DNA from: Morinoia aosen
Taxonomy: Eukaryota > Arthropoda > Malacostraca > Amphipoda > Talitridae
NCBI GenBank assembly: GCA_030386875.1
Contig: CM059559.1
Location: forward strand, 3,469,177 to 3,533,176
DNA: 64,000 nt
Direction: 5' to 3'
Part shown: positions 9,680-21,222 of the stretch, one piece after another
Layout: each line of letters begins with the position of its first letter
How positions within the stretch are numbered: the first letter of the stretch is position 1
Program-made: the position numbers and the translations under genes
The notes under the pieces: generated by a model
What the model was told of the DNA's origin: nothing
Databases searched by the model: none
What the model saw: the letters and a program-made list of their open reading frames with translations, nothing else

Positions 9680-12600
9680 GTTCAAATGACGACTCATTTA
9701 TTTAACTTCATTCGGTCCGTGTGTAGATGTTAATATATTGACCCTAAACTGATCGCTTACCGAAATCGTTGACTTGGTTTAAAGTGGTGAAAAATCAGGC
9801 AACGCAGGCACGAAATGCTCATGAGATGACTCAGCTGTTACCTTTGGACACCTGTAAGATCTCCTGTAGAATTTGCGCGCTTTGTGTTCGGGCTTGCTAT
9901 CGACGTACATTGTTTTTTTATATTATCTAGAAGTATTTAATTCATGCTTAGATGAAGTCCTTAACGTCTAAGGATGGTATTCTAACGCCAACGTAAAACG
10001 CCGCCAACAATTAAGCAAATTATTCAGGAACTTTAATGTCTGAAGCTACGTGCGCTTATACTACAACTTTCGTGAAGCATCTTGTTATTTGATATAAGTT
10101 TTCCATGTATAGTTAGTTAACCTAGCGCAATAATTATCTTGTGTTGTTATTGTACAACTCATGAGATTGCTAGTTTGGTTAGACATGATGCAGCTAGAAC
10201 GCACTGCTTATGCACGCGCATGGATCTATGCTCTGTATGCGACCATATTCCATGCTCCGGTATTTTCTGCCTTTGCAACGATCCTCATGCGAATGCGAAA
10301 CATGTGCCGGATTTTGCTGTAACAGTTTGTAGTCGTCCCCAATTCTTATCTATTCAGCACATTCAGTATCATAAATTAAGTATTTTCGTCGGTTGTAACT
10401 GACTACATGAACTGTGTTTTATACCTTAACTACGGTTAATTTTTTGTAGTGCAACCTTACCACATAGAAATTGCAATCACACTAAGAAACAACAACAACA
10501 ACAAGTATGACGAGTGTGCGTTTCGCCATAATGTCTAGCGTTGGTTGAGCGTCCAGGCATAATTTATCCCCTGTTTTCGATGTTATAAATTAATTAGAAG
10601 AACAAAGAAGGAAGACGGACTGTGCTTGGTCGGGGCCAGATCTCGGCCGGATGGAGAGCTTGAAAAGCGCAATTAAGGCAATTCCAGACGCGAGGGGAGC
10701 GCGCTCTCAAAAAATGAACCGCTTTTTGACAGCACGGCCCCTGTCTTGCGGCTAATTTTTTAAGACGGACCGATCAATTGGTCGTAATTTTTCGTTAGTG
10801 AATTGATTACGAGCATCAGAGGCTCTAGAAGCCACTATTGTCTCTCTTAACGAGGTTACACATGCGCGAGTTGACACACTGTTGTTGTGCTTGCAATTTC
10901 TTTATGGTGCTCTGATTATATTTCTGCTCACAGATCGGGTTCACGGTTATGTGGGAGTTTGTTCTTTGACTATTTGGCGATATGTCGGAAGCAACTTCCT
11001 TTTTATTTCGATTAGATTGCAATCTAAAATCGACTTGTATAAAAAGTGCTGTATAAAAAAGACTTTAGAACCCTAATATATAAGAAGCGTGGAAAATGAA
11101 ATTTATTAGGCTCTAAAGTTTTACTGAATTAAGTTTCATGCCTTACGAGATTTAGAATATCATTATATTCAGTACAAGAAGACAGCCTCGTACCTCAGTA
11201 ACTAAGTACATATCCTACCGAGTATCGCTTCGAGTTGCATCGCTGCACCTCTCCGCCCTGTTCTTGCCAAACACTCAGGCATTCCGTCGCCCTCGTGCCG
11301 TCGTCAAACTCGATCACTGAGTTGTGGTTCTGAAGTTCACCTACTCGCGTGCTCAGTTCGTAACAGCTGAACTTTGAAGCTCTCGCGTCGTGCGCCTCTC
11401 ACAGACGCCTGTGCTGCTCACTCTCACGCCCTATATGATAATAACAAATGATTGGTAAGTACGTTGACTGCAACGCATTGCTAAACACAGCTTCATTTTT
11501 CTCAATATTTTAGAGGTAGCTGCATTTTAGAACACTTTTTGAAAGGAGACATTTAAGTTATTTAGTGATGATGCTGTGGTACGGTAGGAAAGCTAAACGT
11601 ACTGTATATGCTTCTCCGCCTCTGATGTTCATAAAAAAATAAATTTCGCGTAGCAAGTAACGTATGTTGATACTCGTAAAACTGTTACTCAACATATAAG
11701 CCTTTTAACTCGCTTCAATGAGATTAATTCAAATACGTTCACTTCCTCGTGAAGAAATTAAAAATCGCAGTCTTCAATAGCTTCCGGCACTCTCAATCTC
11801 CTTGTACTTATTTTTATGGGACAATTTAAAGAACAATCAGTATCCTCTTATAAAAATATTACTGCGCAACGTCCACATGTTTCCACAACATATTTTCATT
11901 TCAAACGGGCGGCCGAATAAAATTAGCCGGTTTGCGTCGCGATGTTAAGTCCTTGCTTCGTTGCTTCTTTGTATGGCTTCGATTCCTTGAGACGATCCAA
12001 TTTAATATCCATCGACGTTGCGCTGTCAAAGTCGAATATTCACCCTCACTTTTAATGCCGCACAAGTTCTGTGTACTTGAGTGAGTTGGGTTCCTAGAGA
12101 CGCCAGTGACGCGGTCTGAGCAGAGGCAGACCAGGCTGGCTCTACTGCACTCTTTTCCTCCGCTTGATGAAAAGTTCCCTCAAAGTAATTGGTTAGGCTT
12201 CTCGGTATGTGTCAAGATTCCATCAACCTTTGCATTCCAGCCGTTGCCGTCCCTGCTCTAGGCTTCCTATTGGGGTGGCTGCATTCAAATCCAAATATTG
12301 AGCAACCCTTGTCAGATTTTGTCGGCTTGGATTTGTGCTGCTTCTTTGGGTCGCTTATTGAAAGGAGGAAATGCGTAGATCTCGGGGCTCCTGCGTTGCG
12401 GGTTTCAAGAGTCTCGTCTCCGAGAAATCTTCGTTGCATTTCATTTTACCTGACAAATGAGTTTATAATCTGAAGTGTACGAAGAAAATTTTCGGTAATT
12501 GATACCGAAGGCACAAAAAAAAATATTGACTTCATCGCGTGGTAGACGAATTATTATTCACAGTAGCTGAATGCCTTTGCACGACGTAATTTAAGTATCT

Positions 12601-12748
12601 TCATTTTTCCCCTTACGACGATGTTCCTCGCCGGAGAAATTTCGTTTGCGCTGAAGTGGGGCGCAAATTTGAGGAAATGTCAAGACCACTTTCTGCTGAG
12701 CACTTGCATGATCTTTCTTACCAAATATGCATCTGTTTTTTATTTTAT
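9680..12748. other. Intron 2 segment, no gene recognised
   Basis: AT-rich intronic DNA. Short simple runs such as (ACA)n near 10490-10503 occur. A locally GC-rich stretch lies at about 10620-10760, and another at about 11220-11430 is rich in CTC and GCC words. No frame has recognisable domains. I see no copies of the dispersed families here. Confidence 0.6.
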
Positions 12749-12749
12749 G

Positions 12750-13455
12750 AAACGGTAAACAGCTGCATCCCGGCCATTGTACTGTAATGGGACAGTAAGC
12801 AGCTGCGGCCCGACCACTGTACTGTAATGGGCCAGTAAGCAGCTGCGGCCCGACCACTGTACTGTAATGGGCCAGTAAGCAGCTGCGGCCCGACCACTGT
12901 TTTGTAATGGGCCAGTAAGCAGCTACGGCCCGGCCACTGTACTGTAATGGGACAGTAAGCAGCTGCGGCCCGGCCACTGTACTGGAATGGGCCAGTAAGC
13001 AGCTGCGGCCCGGCCATTGTACTGTAATGGGCCAGTAAGCAGCTGCGGCCAGGCCACTGTACTGTAATGGGCCAGTAAGCAGCTGCGGCCAGGCCACTGT
13101 ACTGTAATGGGCCAGTAAGCAGCTGCGGCCCGGCCATTGTACTGTAATGGGCCAGTAAGCAGCTGCGTCCCGGCCACTGTACTGTAATGGGCCAGTAAGC
13201 AGCTGCGGCCCGACCACTGTACTGTAATGGGACAGTAAGCAGCTGCGGCCCGGCCACTGTACTGTAATGGGCCAGTAAGCAGCTGCGGCCCGACCACTGT
13301 TCTGTAATGGGCCAGTAAGCAGCTGCGGCCCGACCACTGTTCTGTAATGGGCCAGTAAGCAGCTGCGGCCCGGCCACTGTACTGTAATGGGACAGTAAGC
13401 AGCTGCGGCCCGGCCACTGTACTGTAATGGGACAGTAAGCACCGCATAAGAGCGC
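12750..13455. repeat. 40-bp minisatellite, about 17 copies
   Basis: The period is exactly 40 bp with no indels from about 12786 onward, and a decayed unit is at the left edge. The unit reads AATGGGCCAGTAAGCAGCTG followed by CGGCCCGRCCACTGTACTGT. Variants are single-base changes such as GGGAC or GGGCC, CGACC, CGGCC or AGGCC, and TACTG or TTCTG. Because 40 is not a multiple of 3 and the minus strand of the unit has no stop, all three minus-strand frames stay open for 178-306 codons, with a 40-residue super-period. This is explained by the repeat and not by coding constraint. Confidence 0.95.
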
Positions 13456-13727
13456 CCATTTGTCACGAGGGCGCCGTGTTTCCCCTCGCGGTTGCGCCCT
13501 CCGGCAGTCATCAGAAGCGCCCGTGCTCTGCATTAAATTACAACAGCTCGCCGCCCGAACAACAAACACAAGCCTAGCGTTGCGCTGTATTCCAGATACC
13601 AGATTTTCACATCACATAGAATCCCTCCGTCACTTCAGCTGTCTTCTTAAAAAACTTCGCGATATTTCTCGGCAGTGTTAATGGCTGGGTCTGGCCGCTG
13701 AGTGTTAGACTTCTAAAGCGAGGTCGT

Positions 13728-13742
13728 TTCTGGTATCTTAGT
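13728..13742 (+). repeat. Target-site duplication, left, of SINE copy C
   Basis: TTCTGGTATCTTAGT directly precedes the head of copy C and is repeated exactly at 14100-14114 after its tail. This is the signature of target-primed reverse transcription. Confidence 0.92.
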
Positions 13743-14100
13743 CCCCTCAGGGGGATACAACTATTGTATCTATGGGAATTGGCGCTCCCAGGGGGACTGT
13801 GTAAGGGCCTGAGCTAAAGGTTAGGTAGGCTTTATTTTTGTTGAAATAGAATAGGTTTTTATTTTGTCACGGACCATTTTTTTTTCGGTTCACTGCTGTC
13901 CTGTTTTTCAGCACCTACTACTTTCTTCTTCAACTTTGATCTTGTTTCATGAACTTCTTTCTCATCTTACTGTTTCTGTGCCCTTTCTGCATAGATTCCA
14001 CGTTCCCTTACCTCCATACTAAATGGTGCCTTCTTCTTTCCTCTCTTTGGATCGCCTTTGTTGCGGATAGGGAGGCTTAAACTAATTAATAATCTAATCT
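13743..14100 (+). mobile_element. TAATC-tailed SINE-like repeat, copy C (full length, short form)
   Basis: A complete element. The head begins CCCCTCAGGGG, followed by the perfect hairpin GATACAACTATTGTATC, then TGGGAATTGGCGCTCCCA. The body has GGTTCACTGCTGTCC, CCTGTTTTTCAGCACCTACT, TTTCTGTGCCCTTTCTGCATAG (short form), ACTAAATGGTGCCTTC and GGAGGCTTAAACTAA, and the tail is AATCTAATCT. It is flanked by a perfect 15-bp target-site duplication. No coding capacity is visible, so it is non-autonomous. Confidence 0.93.
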
Positions 14101-14114
14101 TCTGGTATCTTAGT

Positions 14115-15155
14115 TCTCGATTTTGTAACGGTAAATGTTTGAGCATTGCTTATCAGTGGTGTTGTTTGCAATACTTGAGCCTGAGAGGTTGGAGATGGGG
14201 TTACCACGGTACAGGACTTCCCTTTGGTATTTCTACTTATGATTGATCCGAAAATTGGGTAGAACAGCTTCGCTGAGATTGGTTGCTCGTGGAATGCAGA
14301 TTAAATTTTTTGTCATATTTCACGTTCATTTTCGCTGGCAATAATACAGCATTTTTTGTTACGAAAATATGTGAAGTTATTTTTCATAATTTAAAGACCC
14401 TATGTGCCAATAAACGTTGTATTGCTTACTTCGTAGATATTTGTTTTACGAAAGCAGTGAAAGAATAGAAAAACGAAAAAATATGATTCATGGCTCGGAC
14501 ACAATTAAATGAGTGATGATGTCCGGGGTGTGAAAGTAATTCAGTGTGGACGTCAAAATAATGTCTTGCACAATTTGTTACTTTCTCTACTGCTCTTTAC
14601 ATCGTTACTTGGTAACAGAAATATGTCGGTGCGATGTATGTTTTCAAGACAATGTTAATAACACTCCTACTATTAAATCTGGTGGTTTTCTGTTCAATCT
14701 TTATTTTTTTCTTAACTCTAAAGTTACAGTACAAAGCTGAGTAAAATTTAAATGTCATTGAATGCAGAATTTTTGACTAACTAACATGTAATCTAATCTG
14801 GTCGAGTTAGTACCATAAAGACGCAGATGAGACCCCTCTTCAGGTACGAGTTTGTCATTGAGATACTAGTTCTCACTCTGTCTTTTGTACATCTGTCCCT
14901 CCTATATCTTTCCCTGCCAATTTCTACTCGGTAAATTCCGCTGATTTTTTTTCAGCAGTAAAGCTTTTAATTGTCAGAGCTAAACAGCCATTCGGACACA
15001 GTACAGAGTTTCTTTTTTTTCCAATTTGAAGAGAGTTTTCCTGAGCTTTCGTTAACGATCGCAATTTTTGAGAAGAACACGGCGCTCGCAATGTGATCAT
15101 CTCATTGAAAGCTCAATTTTTCCCGAAATTTTCTGCGACCCTTTCGGGTTAAATT
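14115..15155. other. Intron 2 segment, nothing recognised
   Basis: AT-rich DNA with only short unrelated frames and no copies of the repeat families described here. Confidence 0.6.
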
Positions 15156-15208
<53 letters not shown>

Positions 15209-15209
15209 T
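15156..15209 (+). repeat. (TCG)18 microsatellite
   Basis: Fifty-four bases of uninterrupted TCG, so one CpG every three bases, in an AT-rich intron. In arthropods with low DNA methylation such a run can persist; in a methylated locus it would decay quickly. Confidence 0.97.
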
Positions 15210-15421
15210 TGCGCTGAGGGAAGCGGTAGCCGTGCGTGGTGCTACTTGGAATTTAATGAAATTTTCGGGGCTAAGAAAAGCTTAACCGTCAGTAGTAATT
15301 CTTGTGGAACTCTTTAACGTTACGCCGAGGGAAGGCAAGGTAGAATTGGTAGGTGGGGTTGTTCACCAAACATTTCTGTGACAACTTGAACTCAAACCCT
15401 GCATCAATTAAAATCGTCAAG

Positions 15422-15492
15422 CCCCCTCATGGGAATTCAACTGTTGTGTCAATGGGAGTCAGCGCTCCGAGAGAAAAGAAGTGAGAATTCAG
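15422..15492 (+). mobile_element. TAATC-tailed SINE-like repeat, copy D (5' head fragment only)
   Basis: CCCCCTCATGGGAATTCAAC, followed by TGTTGTGTCAATGGGAGTCAGCGCTCC, matches the head of the family, and the similarity stops at about GTGAGAATTC. The hairpin pairing is partly lost here. It is unusual to keep only the 5' end, because a 5'-truncated copy would be expected, so this is probably a later deletion. Confidence 0.65.
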
Positions 15493-15907
15493 ATTATAAT
15501 AAATATTCGAATAAATTAATTAAACTTTCTCAGTTAGGCAGTGAATTTCAAATTCACTCACTTACTTCATTTTTGATAAAGTTGAAAAAATTTATTCAAA
15601 GCTTTTAACCGGTTCCTTTGAAGCGGTAGCTAGCCCAATGAGGCGTGAATATGTCAACTTTTTTAAAGTTCCTCACGCTAGAGCTGATCAGGCGGTACAA
15701 TTTCCATCAGGTTTGGGGGAAGGGAAGTTCTACTGTCACATGGGAGCTGATATTTGCACGCTTATTAGCACGGCACCGAGATCTCGAAAGCAGGTGGACA
15801 ACGAACGAAGTACCTCTTTCTTTATAACTCGCGTCATTAACGTCGAATTTCCTAAAAAAAATTGCGTGTCATCGTGCTTTGTACGGTTTGTTCTTATCAA
15901 ATATTCC

Positions 15908-16130
15908 TCACTTTGACCGCGACGTGAGCCAGCTGTGGTCACGGATGGAATTTACATAATCTGGATGACCAACCAGTAGTCACCAACTCAATCTCCATTA
16001 TCAAAACTAAATGATGGCACGATCCAGCTGATGTTTGCTATTTTCAATTTCGCTCACTACGAGTATATTGACTTTTAATTCGAGTTGGATTATTCAACTT
16101 CAGTTTAACCCTTCGCGGTCAACATGTTAA
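15908..16130 (+). mobile_element. TTAA-type MITE, copy 1
   Basis: It starts CACTTTGACCGCGACGTG and ends TTCGCGGTCAACATGTTAA, which are imperfect terminal inverted repeats of each other. Over about 220 bp it aligns by eye with 32845-33072 (shared words: GATCCAG, TTTGCTA, TTGACTT, GAGTTG, CAACTTCAGTT). There is no coding capacity. TTAA at the right end and the TIR form suggest a piggyBac-type origin, which is inferred. Confidence 0.75.
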
Positions 16131-16409
16131 AGTATGCTAGTGTTAACGCATGCATTAGTTATAGCGAGGCCGAATACTGAGACCAAATTGTTTTAGGTAT
16201 CATGCATAAAAAATGTATTAGGTATCTTTCCTGTGAAATTCGCTTTTAATTACTGTCTCTTTTTATTCGAATTTTTGGAATTTTCACCTTAAAATATACG
16301 TCATTACAGTTGGAATATTCCTCTAACCTTCTCGAGCATGGCGGCAGTTAGTTAATACAATTGAAGCACAATTTTGATGAGGTTCTCCATAGAAATTGCG
16401 CCAAGCAAG

Positions 16410-16728
16410 GTATCTATGGGAATTAGCGCTCCCAGGGGAACCATGTTAGGTAGGCTTCCTTTTTGTTGAATTAAAATAGGTTTTTGTTTGGTTACGGACC
16501 ATCTTTATTCGGTTCACTGCTGTCCTGTTTTTTAGCACCTACTACTTTCTTCTTCAACTTTTTTCTTGTTTCACGAACTTCTTTCCTAGCTTACTGTTTC
16601 TGGGCACCTTGTGCATGGATTCCACGTTCCCTCAACTCCATACTAAATGGTGCCTTCCTTTTTCCTCTCTTGGAACATCTTTGTCGTGGTTAAGGGAGGC
16701 TAAAACTGTCTTATATAATAATAATAAT
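16410..16728 (+). mobile_element. TAATC-tailed SINE-like repeat, copy E (5' truncated, short form)
   Basis: It starts at GGTATCTATGGGAATTAGCG, so the first half of the head hairpin is missing. It ends in TATAATAATAATAAT instead of TAATC units. A 12-bp target-site duplication, GCGCCAAGCAAG, lies at 16398-16409 and 16729-16740. The body has a short junction around TGTGCATGGATTCCACG. Confidence 0.9.
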
Positions 16729-16740
16729 GCGCCAAGCAAG

Positions 16741-19205
16741 CATACGTTTGATAATATTCTATATCAAAGTCGTCTCCCTGGAGAATTTGAATGAGTGCAA
16801 GGAAAAGTTTATTGTGATATGAAGACTATATTAAAATTCCAATTAAGGATTCTTAAATTTCTGCTGTTCTTACTGGTCGCAGCGAAAAACGTCAATTTCT
16901 TGGGTAAATAGGCCTCAGCTTTCTATGCATGTATATTCGTGTTTTTCATACGCTGTACTGCCATAAGCATTTTTTGAACAGCTCTTGAAACGCAACTATC
17001 ATATCCTGGAACCACTTCGCACCGCCTAGCAATTTGCTCGACCTCGTTTGGGAGGGAAGAGGTAACCTCCTCAGGGTCGTCAAAAATTACTTAAGCTTGC
17101 GGACGTTTTCTCCTCACACCTTGGTGATCTCCGTGCCATAAAAGTGGAGCTCTGCTAAAGTGACTCCATTTAATTTTGCGTTCGCTGAGCTGTAAACATG
17201 CCAGCGAGACATAAGCGACCTACGTGAGACGACTGCCAGAAACTCTCAATTTCGGCCAGGCTCGAGCCACACCGCCTGCCGCCGCTCGGCTGATTGTGCC
17301 TAGGGATCTCAGAGAGAGAGCGCGCTATAGTTGATGGAGGCGATTTGCGGCGTTTCAAGTTGTTGCTAAAGATCGCGAGGGGAACGAAGGATGCGTCTAG
17401 ACCACTCATTTCGTAGGGTTAACTTCAATTTGAATGAAATAATGAAGCTCCTGGTTGGGATTTTTTTTACGGAGCTAAGCAATTCCAAACGCGTAACCTT
17501 GAATACAATGCAAAACACAAACGATAACTACAGCTTACGGAGGAGGTCAGACAAAGTTGACTAGATTGGAGGTGGGTTTAACTCTGAGGAAACGAATTGA
17601 GTCTCTCTGGTTTCACTACTCATAACATTTCCTAAATACGTCGTCGGCATAACGACTCCCCCGGAATGTGAGCGTCAACACTCATCACTCGATGATTAGA
17701 TTTGCGTAATGACGTGAAGCGAGCGGAAGTGTCGTGGGGACCAGGAAGCAATCGCGCTGGCGGTGAGCGCTGAGTCGATTTGGCGGTGCCGTCATGCGTC
17801 CGCAACTCCTTACCTCTGATGATGTTTTTACTCTTGAGCAATCAGATCTTCTTGGCTGCTGAACTTCAGGTTTGACTCAGGTTCAAGAATCTGTGTTGAT
17901 TTGAGAAACAATTCATTCTTTTTACGAACTGCCGCTGAGACTGTTCGAATTTTGAAGCCATCGGCTGCATAAACCACTATACAAAAGGAGAATTTGCGAG
18001 AAAAATCTTCAAATCCTTTAATGTTTGTTCGCTAAGTGTTGGTGATTTCCGTTCTACTCATACGTCACCTGAAAACTATTCTCATCTAGTTTTAATTTTG
18101 CGTTTGTTTAAAAATGCTCTTTTACACATGTTTTTAATGCCTTAAAATTTATTCAATCTGCATGTTTGACCGTGATGCATTGCTTACAAGCAATACCTCA
18201 CGAATTGTGTTTTTTACTTATGTTGGAACACAAATGTAATGCAAAATCAGGACCGTTCTATGGTATCTCATCACAACAATTCATTATAACATACCGTACT
18301 TGTATGTACCGGAGGGTTAACTTTTTGTCTAGACCATTTGTAATTTGAAGCTCGTTGTTGTCGGCGTTTCCGTGAGAGTAGAGAAAAAGTGCTGTGCGTC
18401 GGAGCAAGAGAAGCAGTCCGTCATATTAAGGACAAATATGGCCGGGACTATGAAGGAGTGCAGTGCGTCACTTTAGTGGCAGTTAGGGAGCGGTTGTCAC
18501 TGCGCACGGCAGGGGAGCCAATTGTCGCCCTAATAGGACCTGATCTCGCCGAGATAGATCCCCTCGCAACGACCCAGCGCCACCGACACCCTTGCAAGAT
18601 CCTTCTCTGATCCTCCTCCAACCTTGGATGGACGCCACTTTTCAGCGCTGCAAGAAAAACAAAGATCTTGAGATTTGACTGCAGTATTTCAAAATGAAGC
18701 TGACCGTGCCTTTTATGGGAATTTTAGTAATAGTCTTTATAGCGATGAGAACCTTTGATTTAATTTTTACGTGACTCGCATTGTAGGGGTTTGTTTTATT
18801 TATCACGGGAGACACAAAACCGCCTTAAACTTCGACACCTAATCCTGAAACATGGTAAACATACTTCATCCATGGAACAAACGCTGTTTCAACTTGCAAA
18901 AACCCACGCACGCTTGACCACTCTGCTCCTGAAACCTTCGCCTTTTTCGACGTATCGCCTCTATCGAATTACTAAATGACTCCAAGACCGACAAAATCCA
19001 GAGCGTCAATCTGAGTGTTGTACGAGCCCTCGCTGCGGGATGGAAGCACACCCTCAACACATGGTAATGACAACATGCAGGCAACAGCGCGTTCTCAGCT
19101 CTGCCCCGCAGGCTCAGCAATCTCATCTGCCAATAATCCCCACTCGGGATTTGTCGGCTCTGAGGCCGTGCATCATCGTGCGACCGGCCCTAATCCGGCC
19201 AATCC
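16741..19205. other. Intron 2 segment, no gene recognised
   Basis: Mixed AT-rich and moderately GC-rich DNA, with GC-rich stretches at about 17190-17400, 17650-17820 and 18360-18620. Frames across these stretches on both strands have no recognisable domain. They could be regulatory DNA or remnants of old elements; I cannot tell which. Confidence 0.5.
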
Positions 19206-19221
19206 CGGCGGTGTAACCTCA

Positions 19222-19888
19222 ACCGCCTGGTGCTGTGGTGAGGTGCGACCGCCTGGTGCTGTGGTGAGGTGCAAGCGCCTGGTGCTGTGGTGAGGTGCAA
19301 GCGCCTGGTGCTGTGGTGAGGTGCAACCGCCTGGTGCTGTGGTGAGGTGCAACCGCCTGGTGCTGTGGTGAGGTGCAACCGCCTGGTGCTGTGGTGAGGT
19401 GCAACCGTCTGGTGCTGTGGTGAGGTGCAACCGCCTGGTGCTGTGGTGAGGAGCAACCGCCTGGTGCTGTGGTGAGGTGCAACCCCCTGGTGCTGTGGTG
19501 AGGTGCAACCCCCTGGTGCTGTGGTGAGGAGCAACCGCCTGGTGCTGTGGTGAGGTGCAACCGCCTGGTGCTGTGGTGAGGTGCAACCCCCTGGTGCTGT
19601 GGTGAGGTGCAACCCCCTGGTGCTGTGGTGAGGTGCAACCGCCTGGTGCTGTGGTGAAGTGCAACCCCCTGGTGCTGTGAAGTGCAACCCCCTGGTGCTG
19701 TGGTGAGGAGCAACCGCCTGGTGCTGTGGTGAGGTGCAACCCCCTGGTGCTGTGGTGAGGTGCAACCCCCTGGTGCTGTGGTGAGGTGCAACCCCCTGGT
19801 GCTGTGGTGAAGTGCAACCCCCTGGTGCTGTGAAGTGCAACCCCCTGGTGCTGTGGTGAGGTGCAACCCCTTGGTGCTGTGGTGAGGG
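19222..19888. repeat. 26-bp minisatellite, about 26 copies
   Basis: The unit is CGCCTGGTGCTGTGGTGAGG followed by TGCAAC. Variants are CCCC for CGCC, GAGGAGC or GAAGTGC for GAGGTGC, and a 23-bp unit lacking GTG. The GAAGTGC-plus-23-bp-unit pair appears twice, with the 23-bp units at 19671 and 19824, 153 bp apart. That equals five 26-bp units plus one 23-bp unit, so six units were duplicated as a block. The minus strand of the unit lacks stops in all frames, which produces three overlapping minus-strand open frames of 215-240 codons. Confidence 0.95.
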
Positions 19889-21162
19889 GCTGCACAATGC
19901 GCTCCCTTATAACTAGTTCTAATTGCCGTAGAGCAATAGTTACGAACTTGCGCTTAATGAGGGCTTCAAAGATCTTTCGATATCTTTAAAAAAATTTCAA
20001 AATCTGTCAAAATCTTTAAAATTATTGAAATTCTTTCAAAAATGTAGTAAATCTCACAAAATTTTTGATGATCAAAATTTTTGAGAACTTCGAGATGACT
20101 TTTTGTGTAGGTGATTTAGCAGTATATGACGGTATACTAAGTAATTTACCGGTTCTGATTGCTCAGAAGTAATCTCATAAAGAGGGAAGTATGCTCGTAA
20201 GTAGAACTTCTTCGTTTCTGTATAGTATCAGTCCTCGTCAGCACGAGAAAGAATTCAGTTGAGAATTTATCGGATTACTTTCAGGTTTCTCCACAAAGTC
20301 TAGACCCTTTGTTACTGGACGGTTCTACTTCAGGGTTTTTTGGTCAACTTTGTAACTTTATTGGTATCGTTCGATTTTGTCGCTCATTAGAAAGTGCGAT
20401 GAATTATTGACTTCAGTGAAAATCTAAGGTAACTCTGTAAATCACCAATGCATCGAGAATTCTTTTAATGAGATCATAAGTTCGAAGCAATCGGATTTTC
20501 AGTTCGCTCATCAATCCGCAGTGTCCGTCATAAACAGCAGTACGTTCTTCACAGCTAGCCTAATCATCAACATCGACTATTCACGTACGTCACTGACATT
20601 GGCTCTTCGCACTTGTGACTGATGCTACAGACCCAGGCATAGAACTGCAAGTATTTTCGTCGTATATCTCCAGAGTTAGACCGGTTTCCTCGCTGTGTAC
20701 AATACGGCTTTGTTTTATACTATTGCTGTCCAAATTTATTTTCCGTTCATGATAAACATGATTTCTTAGTTTCGGAATTTGTTGAACCATTGTAAAATGT
20801 TTATCTGAATCTGTACGAAAGCGTCAAGTTGTTCTGTGTTAAACAAATTTTACTGTTGTAACTAGCCTTATTAGGAAATAATAATAATAAACCCATGAAT
20901 AGGATTTAGATAGCTGGAATAAATGATTTTAAAGCTACTCTATAACGATGGAATTTGTAAGAGCTTTCATTGCTGCTCCAGTTGAATTTGGAATAAATTT
21001 CGTGATATACTTATTCTCAATCATGCTACTGGATTTATGATAAAAAAGTTACACAGTTCTAGACGAATACCCTTGAATTCATTTTTCAAATCAGTCACTG
21101 CTATTTTAAATTCATGTCGTCGGAATGTGACTAAAATACATCGCGGAATTATTTTTCACAAT
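19889..21162. other. Intron 2 segment, nothing recognised
   Basis: AT-rich. Around 19970-20090 there is a diffuse run of TCAAAATCTTTAAAAT-like words. No coding signal or repeat-family copy is recognised. Confidence 0.6.
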
Positions 21163-21222
21163 AAGCGTGATAATCTTAGCAGCGGAAGTATCTGTGATAC
21201 AAGCTCCAAAATTGTTGAAGCG
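21163..21222 (+). repeat. Single copy of the 54-bp unit found in the array at 22791
   Basis: AAGCGTGATAATCTTAGCAG, followed by CGGAAGTATCTGTGATACAAGCTCC, is nearly identical to the first unit at 22791, about 1.6 kb downstream. The unit contains the inverted repeat GTATC-TGT-GATAC. Confidence 0.9.

Noticed and set aside
12591-13569. Three long minus-strand open frames (178, 274 and 306 codons)
   Set aside because: They are the three reading frames of the 40-bp minisatellite, open only because the unit has no antisense stop. The translated repeats are the same residues in rotating register.
13743-13900. Pol III A and B boxes in the SINE head
   Set aside because: GTTAGGTAGGC and GGTTCACTGCTG resemble box fragments only loosely and their spacing is not tRNA-like, so I do not call the family tRNA-derived.
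19173-19897. Three long minus-strand open frames (215-240 codons) with HHSTRGLHLTTAP-like repeats
   Set aside because: Again all three frames of a stop-free 26-bp unit. No unique domain and no sign of one preferred frame.
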